Assembly (NCBI GenBank): GCA_902572225.1
Contig: CACGFJ010000002.1
Location: 1-64,000, forward strand
Origin: an uncultured Pelagibacteraceae bacterium
Lineage (GTDB): Bacteria; Pseudomonadota; Alphaproteobacteria; Pelagibacterales; Pelagibacteraceae
Reading direction: 5' to 3'
DNA: 64,000 bases
Below are positions 56,495-64,000 of the stretch, one piece after another. The notes beneath the pieces are model-generated. The model was given only the letters and a program-made list of their open reading frames with translations, made no database searches and was not told where the DNA came from. A program made the translations under genes and the position numbers. Position 1 is the stretch's first letter, and each line of letters begins with the position of its first letter.

Positions 56495-57637
56495 ATGGAT
56501 GGTCCTTTAAAAAATTTATTAGTTGTTGATCTTACTAGGGTTTTAGTAGGTCCATATTGTACAATGATTTTATCTGATCTCGGTGCACGTGTAATTAAAG
56601 TAGAAGCACCAGAAATTGGTGACGATTCAAGAAAGTTTGGACCTTTTGTAAAAGACTATTCGGCATATTTTATGTCACTGAATAGAGGAAAAGAAAGTAT
56701 TGCTCTTAATTTAAAAAATGAAGATGATAAAAAAATCTTTGATAAAATTTTAACTAAAGCAGATATTTTAGTAGAAAATTTTAAACCAGGCACTTTAGAA
56801 AAATGGGGATATGGTTGGAAAGATGTAAGTAAAAAATATCCAAAATTAATATATGCGTCTGCATCTGGTTTTGGTCAAACCGGACCTTTAAAAGAATTAC
56901 CGGCTTATGACATGGTCGTTCAGGGAATGGGTGGACTGATGAGTGTTACAGGTCATCCAAATAGTGAACCAACAAGAGTTGGAACATCAATTGGTGATAT
57001 TACGGCAGGCCTTTTTACTGCAATCGGAATTAATGCAGCTTTGTATGATAGACAAAAAACAGGTAAGGGAATGTTTATAGATGTTTCAATGTTAGACTGC
57101 CAAATTGCGATTTTAGAAAATGCAATTGCAAGATATTTATCTAAAAATGAAATTCCTAAACCAATGGGATCTAGACATCCTTCAATCGCTCCGTTTGAGG
57201 CATTTAAAACAAAAGATAGTTATATAATCATTGCTGCAGGTAACGATAAATTATATGAAAAACTTTGTGAAGTATTAGGAATACCTGAAATGGTCAGTGA
57301 TAAAAGATTTAATACCAATTCACTCAGATGTGAAAATATGAATGAACTAAAATCAATTTTTGAAGATAAACTTTCTGCAAAAAATACTTCTGAATGGGTA
57401 AGTGAAATGGAAAAATTAAAGATACCTTGTGGACCAATATTTAATATTAAAGAAGCAGTAGAAAATCCTCAAGTCGAAGCAAGAAACATGATTGTTAAGG
57501 CCTATCATAAAGTAGTTGGTGATTTTAGATTAGCAGGCAATCCAATAAAGATGTCTTCATACGAGGATAAAAGTACTAGAGGGGATATTCCTGATCTTGA
57601 TGAACACAGGGAAAAAATACTAAAAGAGTTTTCTTAA
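56495..57637 (+). CDS. Family III CoA-transferase (CaiB/Frc type)
   Basis: 380 residues. LKNLLVVDLTRVLVGPYCTMILSDLGARVIKVE at the start, SLNRGKESIALNLKN, VENFKPGTLEKWGYGW, ASASGFGQTGPLKELPAYDMVVQGMGGLMSVTG, and the catalytic Asp in TSIGDITAGLF are all canonical. Moves CoA between carboxylic acids through aspartyl thioesters. Divergent from dctP and next to malonyl-CoA decarboxylase, so it could make malonyl-CoA from malonate with succinyl-CoA or acetyl-CoA as donor; that substrate is inference. Stop codon adjoins the rpoZ stop. Confidence 0.88.
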   Translation: MDGPLKNLLVVDLTRVLVGPYCTMILSDLGARVIKVEAPEIGDDSRKFGPFVKDYSAYFMSLNRGKESIALNLKNEDDKKIFDKILTKADILVENFKPGTLEKWGYGWKDVSKKYPKLIYASASGFGQTGPLKELPAYDMVVQGMGGLMSVTGHPNSEPTRVGTSIGDITAGLFTAIGINAALYDRQKTGKGMFIDVSMLDCQIAILENAIARYLSKNEIPKPMGSRHPSIAPFEAFKTKDSYIIIAAGNDKLYEKLCEVLGIPEMVSDKRFNTNSLRCENMNELKSIFEDKLSAKNTSEWVSEMEKLKIPCGPIFNIKEAVENPQVEARNMIVKAYHKVVGDFRLAGNPIKMSSYEDKSTRGDIPDLDEHREKILKEFS

Positions 57638-57644
57638 CTAAGAA
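57631..57644. terminator. Minimal inverted repeat holding two facing stop codons
   Basis: TTCTTAACTAAGAA: five-pair stem with an AACT loop that contains the CoA-transferase TAA and the rpoZ stop (CTA on plus). A T-rich stretch (TTATTTTCTTCTT) follows on the plus strand. Possible short terminator for the CoA-transferase; too weak to be sure. Confidence 0.3.
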
Positions 57645-58165
57645 TTATTTTCTTCTTCGTTTACGTTTTCTGAAACTTGTTCTTCTGCTTCTGAAACCTG
57701 ATCTAGTGAAACGTCATCATTTTCTTCAGCCTCACTTGGAGCTTCTACATTAACATCAGGTTGAGCTGATGGTGATAATTCAGCAAGATCTTCTTTTGAA
57801 ACTTGAATTTTTTCAGGAATTTTTCTAGCTCTTTTAGAAGGAAGAATTGGTACACCACTCTTTGAAATTTCACCTTTGTATAAATTCTCAAAATCATCAC
57901 CAATATCTTCATCTTCTTCAGCAGTATCATCAATTTGTTCTACATGTTTTCTTAGTTTGTAAACTGCAGCTTCAGTTAAATCTGGAACTTTAATTGTTTC
58001 TTCAGCTATTTCTCTTAAAGCAATAACTGTATGTTTATCGTTATCTCTATCTAATGTAGGTTCAATTCCTGAATTCAGTTGAGTAGCTCTTTCTTTAGCA
58101 ACCAAAACTAATTCATAAGGGCTATCTACTTTATCTATACAGTCTTCAACGGTAACTCTTGCCAT
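57638..58165 (-). CDS. rpoZ: RNA polymerase omega subunit with long acidic tail
   Basis: 175 residues. The first ~70 are the conserved omega domain: [48 protein letters not shown]. Omega helps fold and hold beta'. The remaining ~100 residues are low-complexity and strongly acidic ([44 protein letters not shown]), well beyond the ~90-130 residues usual in proteobacteria. The tail is probably disordered. No spoT or gmk next to it. Ends against the CoA-transferase stop. Confidence 0.9.
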   Translation of the reverse strand: MARVTVEDCIDKVDSPYELVLVAKERATQLNSGIEPTLDRDNDKHTVIALREIAEETIKVPDLTEAAVYKLRKHVEQIDDTAEEDEDIGDDFENLYKGEISKSGVPILPSKRARKIPEKIQVSKEDLAELSPSAQPDVNVEAPSEAEENDDVSLDQVSEAEEQVSENVNEEENNS

Positions 58166-58206
58166 GGGCGATTAAATATACTCCAAGATCAACAAAATCA
58201 AGTGTT

Positions 58207-59415
58207 TTATACTAAAATTGGATTTAATTTTTTTCTAACTAAAAAAAGAAGAATAAAAGAAATAAGTATATAAAGTGCAGATATTATAGCAATTTTCTCA
58301 ATTGAAAATCCGATATCAATTAAAATACCAAAAAGAGCAGTTCCTAAAGCTGTTGAAAAAACCATAAGTGCAGTGGTCAAAGCTTTAATAGATCCAATAT
58401 GCTTTACACCATAAACCTCAGCCCAAGTGGAAGATCCCAAAACGTTTGCCAAACCATTTGATATTCCAATTAAACCTAAAAATATAAATGCAGTTAATTG
58501 TGCATCAAAATAAATAATTACAAAAGTCGATAGAAATAAAGGAATATTCATAAAAATTAAAAGTTTTCGACTTGTGAATTTATCAATTAAAAAACCAGAT
58601 ATTAAAAGAGTTATTACTGAAAATACTGAATAAGACATAAAAGACTGAGCAATTACAAATTGTCCCCAGTTTTTTGACTCAGTAATAAATGACTGATAAA
58701 CAAATACACCAGTTGCAATCCAAGGCATAGCTAACATATTCATGCTTACAATATAAAATTTGTAATCTTTTATTACTTCAACTCTTTTCCATTGCTTAAT
58801 ATTTTCCTCTTTAAATACTTCACCTTCAGTACTTTCTCTCGTATCAAGTTTAACAGTTCGAACTAAAAAGAATGATGCAATCGGTAAAAATATTAAAATT
58901 AATAAAGCAATTACTATCCAAATATTTTGCCAAGTTGTTAATGATAACAAAAATACCATTAAAACAGGTAAAATAAATTCAGCACTAGATAAACCAAACC
59001 AGCAAATACTTAATGCCCTACCCCTTGATTTTGTGAAATATCTTGAAACTGTTGTTGTTGCTGTGTGAGACATCATTCCTTGACCTGAAAATCTCATTAA
59101 AAAAATTGCAATGAATAAAAAAATGATTGATGAAATTTTTGAAAAGAAAAAACAGGAAAAAGATAAAAGTAATGTTACATAGACTGCAAATCGGAAAATA
59201 TTTATATCATCAATTTTCTTTCCAACCCAAATAAGTAATAGACTACTGCACAATGTTGCAGATGCATATATTGAGCCAAATTGTCCGTGAGTTATCGAGA
59301 GTGTCTCTCTTATACTTGTATTGAATATTCCAAGAAAAAAACTCTGTCCAAAGCTTGAAAAAAATGTAAATATAAAACCAAATACAATTACTTTTAAACT
59401 TAAATTTTTAAACAT
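58207..59415 (-). CDS. Major facilitator superfamily transporter
   Basis: 402 residues, about 12 membrane helices in two halves. FFLGIFNTSIRETLSITHGQFGSIYASATLCSSLLLIWVGKKIDD covers helices 1-2 with the loop 2-3 motif (GKKIDD); FLMRFSGQGMMSHTATTTVSRYFTKSRGRALSICWFG is the helix 4-5 region typical of the oxalate/monocarboxylate-like MFS group. Substrate not assignable; small organic acid is plausible. Its ATG is only eight bases from that of the divergent dehydrogenase gene. Confidence 0.85.
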   Translation of the reverse strand: MFKNLSLKVIVFGFIFTFFSSFGQSFFLGIFNTSIRETLSITHGQFGSIYASATLCSSLLLIWVGKKIDDINIFRFAVYVTLLLSFSCFFFSKISSIIFLFIAIFLMRFSGQGMMSHTATTTVSRYFTKSRGRALSICWFGLSSAEFILPVLMVFLLSLTTWQNIWIVIALLILIFLPIASFFLVRTVKLDTRESTEGEVFKEENIKQWKRVEVIKDYKFYIVSMNMLAMPWIATGVFVYQSFITESKNWGQFVIAQSFMSYSVFSVITLLISGFLIDKFTSRKLLIFMNIPLFLSTFVIIYFDAQLTAFIFLGLIGISNGLANVLGSSTWAEVYGVKHIGSIKALTTALMVFSTALGTALFGILIDIGFSIEKIAIISALYILISFILLFLVRKKLNPILV

Positions 59416-59423
59416 AAAAAAAT

Positions 59424-60299
59424 ATGACTTCTAAAGTTGCTTTCATAGGTCTTGGTGTAATGGGTTATCCAATGGCAGGATATATATCAAAAGCAGGACA
59501 TAATGTAACTGTTTTTAACAGAACAAAATCAAAAGCAGAAAAATGGATTGGTGAATACAAAGGTAATATGGCTGATACACCATCTGAAGCTGCTAAAGAT
59601 GCTGATTTTATTTTTACGTGTGTTGGGAATGATGACGATTTAAGACAAGTTTCTTTAGGTGATAATGGGTTATTTCATAATGCTAAAGAGGGATGTGTAT
59701 ATATAGATAATTCAACAGTGTCTGCTGAAATTTCTAGAGAACTTTATAAAGCTGCAAAAGATAAAGGATTTGGTTTTTTAGATGCTCCTATATCAGGAGG
59801 ACAATCGGGTGCTGAAGGTGGGATATTAACTGTTATGGTTGGTGGAGATGAAAATGATTTTAAAAAAGCAGAGCCAATAATTGATTGTTACAGTAAAAAA
59901 GTAACTTTAATCGGACCATCAGGAAGTGGACAATTAACTAAGATGGTTAATCAAATGTGTATTGGTGGTTTAGTTCAAGGTTTATCTGAAGCAGTAAATT
60001 TTGGAATTAATGCAGGATTAGATATGGATAAAGTTATGGAAACTATTTCAAAAGGTGCAGCTCAATCTTGGCAAATGGAAAATAGATATAAAACTATGGT
60101 AGCAGATAAATTTGATTATGGATTTGCAGTGGATTGGATGAGAAAAGATTTAAAAATTTGTATTGAAGAAGCAAAAAGAAATGGTTCGCCTGTTCCAGTA
60201 ACTGAAATTGTTGATAGCTATTATGCAGAAGTTCAGAAAATGGGTGGAAACCGTTGGGATAGCTCTAGCTTAATAGCTAGATTAAAAAAGAAAAAGTAA
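59424..60299 (+). CDS. 3-hydroxyisobutyrate dehydrogenase family protein
   Basis: 291 residues of the beta-hydroxyacid dehydrogenase family. KVAFIGLGVMGYPMAGYISKAGHNVTVFNRT is the NAD(P) site; FLDAPISGGQSGAEGGILTVMVGG is the substrate motif; MVNQMCIGGLVQGLSEAVNFG contains the catalytic lysine-type helix (GQLTKMVNQ). Candidate substrates are 3-hydroxyisobutyrate, tartronate semialdehyde or succinic semialdehyde; sequence alone does not decide. Divergent from the MFS gene (8 bases) and followed two bases later by the PNPOx-like gene. Confidence 0.87.
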   Translation: MTSKVAFIGLGVMGYPMAGYISKAGHNVTVFNRTKSKAEKWIGEYKGNMADTPSEAAKDADFIFTCVGNDDDLRQVSLGDNGLFHNAKEGCVYIDNSTVSAEISRELYKAAKDKGFGFLDAPISGGQSGAEGGILTVMVGGDENDFKKAEPIIDCYSKKVTLIGPSGSGQLTKMVNQMCIGGLVQGLSEAVNFGINAGLDMDKVMETISKGAAQSWQMENRYKTMVADKFDYGFAVDWMRKDLKICIEEAKRNGSPVPVTEIVDSYYAEVQKMGGNRWDSSSLIARLKKKK

Positions 60300-60301
60300 T
60301 T

Positions 60302-60907
60302 GTGTCTACCACTGTTCCCTACTACGAGGATTTTTCCGAAATAAAAAAGAAAATTTGGTTAATGTTAACTGATGCAGTTACTAATAGATCCTCACCTTTT
60401 AGAATACCTGTTTTTTCATGTGGGAGTGAGAATGAAGTCGAGAGTAGAATTGTTGTTCTTAGAAAATCAGATGAACAAAATAATTTAGTACAATTCCACA
60501 GCGATATTAGATCTGATAAAATTAAAATCTTAGAAAAAAACCCAAATTCATCGATGTTATTTTATGATAAAGATGAAAAAATTCAGGTTAGATTAAAAGT
60601 TGAAGCAATTATCAATCACAATAATGATATAACAAAACAATCTTGGGAAAAAACTCAACATATAAGTCGTAAATGTTACTTGGTAGATAATGGACCAGGT
60701 ACAGAGTCTGATATTCCAACATCTGGTTTAAAACCTGAATTAGATAATTTTGATTATACAAAAGAGCAAAGCGAAGAAGGATATAAAAACTTTACTGTTA
60801 TACAGTGTAAAATTAAATCTATAGAATGGTTATATTTAGCTGCAAAAGGTCATCGAAGAGCTAGATTTGACATTAATAATAATAAAGATACTTGGTTGGT
60901 ACCATAA
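60302..60907 (+). CDS. Pyridoxamine-5'-phosphate-oxidase-like flavoprotein
   Basis: 201 residues with a split-barrel FMN-binding fold: RSSPFRIPVFSCGSENEVESRIVVLRKSDEQNNLVQFHSDIRSDKIKILEKNPNSSMLFYD, and the C-terminal IEWLYLAAKGHRRARFDI seen in the PNPOx-like group of general-stress/Alr4036-type proteins. True PdxH has a different C-terminus, so vitamin B6 activity is not assumed. GTG start, two bases after the dehydrogenase stop; one-base overlap with the next gene. Confidence 0.75.
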   Translation: MSTTVPYYEDFSEIKKKIWLMLTDAVTNRSSPFRIPVFSCGSENEVESRIVVLRKSDEQNNLVQFHSDIRSDKIKILEKNPNSSMLFYDKDEKIQVRLKVEAIINHNNDITKQSWEKTQHISRKCYLVDNGPGTESDIPTSGLKPELDNFDYTKEQSEEGYKNFTVIQCKIKSIEWLYLAAKGHRRARFDINNNKDTWLVP

Positions 60908-61302
60908 TGAAAAAATATGAAGCTATGGTTTTGTCATGTATTGATCCAAGGTTTCAGCCAAAAGTTTTTAATTACTTAAAAAAAAAGAAATTAACTGGAA
61001 AATATAGCTCATTTACTATTGCTGGAGCAGCCATTGGTGTAACTTCTAAAAAATTTAAAAAATGGCAATCAACCTTTTTGGATAATTTATCAACTTCGAT
61101 AAAGTTGCATAATATTAATAAATTAATAGTAATCAGTCACGAAGATTGTGGTGCGGCTAAAATAGTGAATGGAAAGAAAGAATTTAATTCAACTATTGAA
61201 AAGAAAATTCACAAGGACTCTTTTAAAAAAATTAAATTAATTATAGATAGAAAATTCCCAGAGTTGAAAATAAATTTTAAAATTTTGCCGCTAAAAGATT
61301 AA
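60907..61302 (+). CDS. Beta-carbonic-anhydrase-like small protein
   Basis: 131 residues from the ATG at 60907 (TAATG overlap with the previous stop; the track's start five codons earlier is unlikely). VLSCIDPRFQPKVF carries the CxDxR motif and VISHEDCGAAKIV the HxxC motif, i.e. all zinc ligands plus the Asp-Arg pair of beta-carbonic anhydrases. The protein is much shorter than the usual ~200+ residues and lacks the C-terminal dimer region. May hydrate CO2 or be a diverged relative. Faces the DUF1330 gene, four bases apart. Confidence 0.7.
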   Translation: MKKYEAMVLSCIDPRFQPKVFNYLKKKKLTGKYSSFTIAGAAIGVTSKKFKKWQSTFLDNLSTSIKLHNINKLIVISHEDCGAAKIVNGKKEFNSTIEKKIHKDSFKKIKLIIDRKFPELKINFKILPLKD

Positions 61303-61306
61303 TATT

Positions 61307-61597
61307 TCAAAGTCCTTTAATTATTATGTTTGTCCCCTCAGAATTATCCAATCTTATTTGTTTTATTGGTCTATATTCCTCTGAATTATACCATTCCAAA
61401 GCCCTCTCATAACTTGGAAATTTTAGAATAATTATTCTTGGAAATTTAGTTTCACCATCAAATATTTGATACTCACCATTTCTTACTAAAAACTCACCAT
61501 CAAATTTTTTTACAATTGGATTAACTTTTTCAATATACTCTTTGTAATTTTCTGGATTAGTTACTCTTAATTGTGCAATTACATACCCAGCTGGCAT
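61307..61597 (-). CDS. DUF1330 protein
   Basis: 96 residues, ferredoxin-like alpha/beta barrel family: AGYVIAQLRVTNPENYKEYIEKVNPIVKKFDGEFLVRNGEYQIFDGE, then RIIILKFPSYERALEWYNSEEYRPIKQIR, both family hallmarks. Related to dimeric monooxygenase-like folds but without a known reaction. Lies one base after the gamma-class carbonic-anhydrase-like gene stop, so the two are cotranscribed. Confidence 0.85.
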   Translation of the reverse strand: MPAGYVIAQLRVTNPENYKEYIEKVNPIVKKFDGEFLVRNGEYQIFDGETKFPRIIILKFPSYERALEWYNSEEYRPIKQIRLDNSEGTNIIIKGL

Positions 61598-61598
61598 A

Positions 61599-62111
61599 TT
61601 AAAAAACTGTTTTTACGTATCTTTTCCAATTGTCTTGGTAATGTTTTGCGTTCTCAGTAATTTTACCTATTTCTTCGTCAGTAAGTTTTCTTACTACTCT
61701 TCCTGGCGCTCCAACTACTAATGAGTTATCTGGGATCTCTTTATTTTCAGTTATTAATGCTTTAGCACCTATGATGCAGTTTTTACCTATTTTTGCATTA
61801 TTTAAAATGACAGCCCCAATACCAATTAAACTATTATCTCCAATCGTACATCCATGAAGCATAACGATATGACCGATGGTTACATCTTTACCTATTCTTA
61901 ATGGACAGCCTGGGTCAGTATGCAGAACGCTCCCATCTTGAACATTTGAACCTTCTCCAACATGAATATTTTCATTATCTCCTCTAATTACAGCATTAAA
62001 CCAAACACTGGAGTTTTTTTCTAACGTGACATCTCCAATAATAGTTGCATTTGGCGCTACCCAATTTTCGCCAGAGTTTTTTGGTTTTTTATCTTCCAAA
62101 TCGTAAAACAT
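61599..62111 (-). CDS. Gamma-carbonic-anhydrase-like hexapeptide protein
   Basis: 170 residues, left-handed beta-helix made of hexapeptide repeats: WVAPNATIIGDVTLEKNSSVWFNAVIRGD, NVQDGSVLHTDPGCPLRIGKDVTIGHIVMLHGCTIGDNSLIGIGA. The three metal-binding histidines (LHTD, GHIVMLHG) are present. Belongs to the YrdA/PaaY/CaiE group, whose members bind zinc and sometimes hydrate CO2. Its ATG is 20 bases from the divergent thioredoxin-fold gene. Specific role not assignable. Confidence 0.85.
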   Translation of the reverse strand: MFYDLEDKKPKNSGENWVAPNATIIGDVTLEKNSSVWFNAVIRGDNENIHVGEGSNVQDGSVLHTDPGCPLRIGKDVTIGHIVMLHGCTIGDNSLIGIGAVILNNAKIGKNCIIGAKALITENKEIPDNSLVVGAPGRVVRKLTDEEIGKITENAKHYQDNWKRYVKTVF

Positions 62112-62131
62112 AATTTATATATTATTACATT

Positions 62132-62686
62132 ATGCCTATTAAAACACCAGTATGTGATTTCGGAAAAAAAGCAGAAAACTTTGAATTAAAATCTACAGAG
62201 AACAAATTAATATCATTAAATGATATCAAAGGTGAAAATGGAACGTTGATAATGTTTATTTGCAATCATTGTCCTTATGTAAAAGCAATTATAAAAGATG
62301 TGGTGGAGGATTGTACTAAACTTAATGATTTAGGAATAAATTCAGTTGCAATATGCTCTAATGATCCAATCAATTATCCAGAAGACTCATTTGAAAAAAT
62401 GATTGAATTTGCAATTAAACATAAATTTAATTTTCCTTATCTGATTGATGAAACCCAAGATATTGCAAGAAAATATGATGCTGTATGTACTCCTGATTTT
62501 TTTGGTTATGATAAAGATTTTGGCCTTCAATATAGAGGAAGAATAAGAGAATTAAGAGAACTAAAACCTGTAAGATCTGGAGATAGTGATTTATTTATTG
62601 CCATGAAACAAGTTTCAGAAACAGGTAAAGGTCCTGAAGAACAATTCCCAAGCATGGGTTGTGGTATTAAATGGTCTTCTAATTAA
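62132..62686 (+). CDS. Thioredoxin-fold protein, AhpC/TSA-related
   Basis: 184 residues. MPIKTPVCDFGKKAENFELKSTENKLISLNDIKG begins the redoxin fold; the active site is FICNHCPYVKAI (CxxC), followed by VAICSNDPINYPEDSFEKM and FPYLIDETQDIARKYDAVCTPDFF with the cis-proline. The form is common in marine bacteria as a predicted thioredoxin-like peroxiredoxin. No signal peptide, so cytosolic. Overlaps the glycosyltransferase start by one base. Confidence 0.82.
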   Translation: MPIKTPVCDFGKKAENFELKSTENKLISLNDIKGENGTLIMFICNHCPYVKAIIKDVVEDCTKLNDLGINSVAICSNDPINYPEDSFEKMIEFAIKHKFNFPYLIDETQDIARKYDAVCTPDFFGYDKDFGLQYRGRIRELRELKPVRSGDSDLFIAMKQVSETGKGPEEQFPSMGCGIKWSSN

Positions 62687-63768
62687 TGTATTTAATAATA
62701 ACTAGAACTTTTCCACCTGAGGTTGGTGGTATGCAAAATCTGATGTGGGGATTAGCAAGATCTTTATCAAAGTTAGATTTGGTTAAAGTTTTTGCAGATT
62801 ATCACGAAGATCATAAAAAATTTGATGATAAAGTTTCATTTACAATTGAAAGAGTTAGTGGAGTTAAATTATTAAGAAAATATAGAAAATCTCTACTAAT
62901 AAATGAATATTTAAATGAAAATAAAAATGTAAATTGTATTATTGCAGATCACTGGAAAAGTTTAGAACTTATAAAATCCCCAAAAAAGAAAATATGTTTA
63001 ATTCATTCTAAAGAAATTAATCACCCTAAAGGATCAAGATTAAACAAAAAAGTTTTAGAAGTGTTAAATAATGTTGATCATGTGGTGGCAAATTCAAACT
63101 TTACAAAAAATTTAGCGGTTAGTCTTGGAGTTGAAGATAAAAGATTAATAGTTATAAATCCAGGTGTAGATCCTGTTGAAGAAATTCCAAAAGATGACCT
63201 TAAACAAGCAGAAGAGATGCTAAAAGGAAAAAAACAAAGGCTAATTACTGTCTCAAGGTTTGACAAAAGAAAAAATCATGAAAAAGTTATAATGGCTATT
63301 AGGAATTTAAAAGAGAAATATCCTGATATTACTTACACCTGTATAGGATACGGAGATGAGGAAGAAAATTTAAAAAAATTAGTGATAGAATTAAAACTTG
63401 ATAAATATGTAAATTTTTTAAGCGATATACCTAACGAATTAAAAAATGCATTAATTGCAAAATCAAATATTTTTATAATGCCATCAATAATTCACAAAAC
63501 CTCAGTTGAAGGGTTTGGCATTTCTTTTATTGAGGCAGCACAATATGGGATTCCATCTATAGGTGGTAAAGATGGTGGTGCTTCTGATGCAATTGTTCAT
63601 AATAAAACAGGATTAATTTGCGATGGCAATAGCTTAGATGATATTTATTCAAGCATAGATAATTTATTTGTAGGTAATAAATATATTGAGTTTGGAAAAG
63701 AGTGCAAAACACACTCTGAAAATTTTCTTTGGGATAAGATAATTGAAAACTACAAAAGAATCCTATAA
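62686..63768 (+). CDS. Glycosyltransferase family 4-type
   Basis: 360 residues, GT-B fold. N-terminal YLIITRTFPPEVGGMQNLMWGLARSL is the acceptor-side glycine loop; LITVSRFDKRKNHEKVIMAI starts the nucleotide-sugar domain and MPSIIHKTSVEGFGISFIEAAQYGIPSIGGKDGGASDAIV contains the E-x7-E retaining-enzyme motif. Probably adds a sugar to a lipid or surface polysaccharide; donor unknown. Cytosolic or peripheral. Followed nine bases later by a membrane-protein gene. Confidence 0.87.
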   Translation: MYLIITRTFPPEVGGMQNLMWGLARSLSKLDLVKVFADYHEDHKKFDDKVSFTIERVSGVKLLRKYRKSLLINEYLNENKNVNCIIADHWKSLELIKSPKKKICLIHSKEINHPKGSRLNKKVLEVLNNVDHVVANSNFTKNLAVSLGVEDKRLIVINPGVDPVEEIPKDDLKQAEEMLKGKKQRLITVSRFDKRKNHEKVIMAIRNLKEKYPDITYTCIGYGDEEENLKKLVIELKLDKYVNFLSDIPNELKNALIAKSNIFIMPSIIHKTSVEGFGISFIEAAQYGIPSIGGKDGGASDAIVHNKTGLICDGNSLDDIYSSIDNLFVGNKYIEFGKECKTHSENFLWDKIIENYKRIL

Positions 63769-63777
63769 AATTATAAT

Positions 63778-64000
63778 ATGTTAGATAAATTTAATGGAAT
63801 AATTTATTTAAGTATATTTATTGTACATTTTCTTGTTTATGCCGTTTATGCTTTTAGAACAGTTGTTGCAACAAAGTCTTTTTTAGATCAATACAATATA
63901 GATCACTCTGCAGCTGTAATGGTTAGATTTTTTGGGGCACCGTTTATTGCATCAATTTTAGTAGCACTATATATAATGTTAATCAAAACGGATGGTTTAA
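63778..64000 (+). CDS. Membrane protein of unknown function, 5' part
   Basis: Open reading frame running off the right edge, absent from the track. 74 codons are visible: MLDKFNGIIYLSIFIVHFLVYAVYAFRTVVATKSFLDQ..., with a first helix (IIYLSIFIVHFLVYAVYAF) and a second near residue 55 (FFGAPFIASILVALYIMLI). Starts nine bases after the glycosyltransferase stop, so likely the same transcript. No family recognised from this fragment. Confidence 0.65.
   Translation, partial: MLDKFNGIIYLSIFIVHFLVYAVYAFRTVVATKSFLDQYNIDHSAAVMVRFFGAPFIASILVALYIMLIKTDGL

Overview
The window looks like a piece of a streamlined marine alphaproteobacterial chromosome of the SAR11 / Candidatus Pelagibacter type. The evidence is the very low GC content (roughly 30% by eye), near-absence of spacer DNA, many one-base stop/start overlaps, few Shine-Dalgarno sequences, AT-driven lysine/asparagine/isoleucine-rich proteins, and gene content (tuf-tRNA-Trp-secE order, prpDBC, TRAP transporter, small autotransporter-like surface protein). 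This assignment is by gene content and style; no database was searched. No insertion sequence, prophage, CRISPR array or spacer longer than about 300 bases is present.

Left third (1-18 kb, almost all minus strand): a fused information-processing block. In transcription order it runs tRNA-Tyr, tRNA-Gly, tuf, tRNA-Trp, secE, nusG, rplK, rplA, rplJ, rplL, rpoB, rpoC, then (after a 155-base gap with a good promoter and a structured leader) rpsL, rpsG, fusA, rpsJ and the start of rplC. Across a divergent gap lie rlmB and tRNA-Thr on the plus strand, which end against nadK. nadK sits directly behind tRNA-Leu and probably shares its transcript.

Middle (18-45 kb): a COG4091-type dehydrogenase, a small membrane-anchored orphan, azlCD, a GGCT-like protein and a CinA-N protein. 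Then comes a plus-strand operon sfsA-map-purB-purC-purS-purQ-purL-bolA-grxD, where five purine biosynthesis genes are coupled to N-terminal Met removal and Fe-S/iron proteins. A large autotransporter-like surface protein with five 51/52-residue repeats follows on the minus strand. Next is a minus-strand chain glmU(C-terminal half only)-glmS-aroG-nadE-cysS-cimA-trmJ, with rpsD at its end under its own promoter. On the plus strand gph and the 2-methylcitrate cycle genes prpD-prpB-prpC handle propionyl-CoA.

Right third (45-64 kb): class I ribonucleotide reductase nrdAB plus a DUF1289 protein, a phosphohexomutase, and a likely dicarboxylate/malonate module (TRAP dctPQM, malonyl-CoA decarboxylase, dusA, a TSUP permease, and a divergent family III CoA-transferase). 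After these come rpoZ, an MFS/beta-hydroxyacid dehydrogenase divergent pair with only 8 bases between start codons, a PNPOx-like flavoprotein, beta- and gamma-carbonic-anhydrase-like proteins, a thioredoxin-fold protein, a family 4-type glycosyltransferase and the start of a membrane protein.

The most interesting signals are: a GC-rich, pseudoknot-capable element directly behind the TSUP stop codon; an intrinsic-terminator hairpin between dctP and dctQ whose 3' arm also carries dctQ's only SD-like sequence; a GlmU reduced to its acetyltransferase half; a probable malonate route using a CoA-transferase; and several genes (rpsD, nadK) that should be translated from almost leaderless mRNA.
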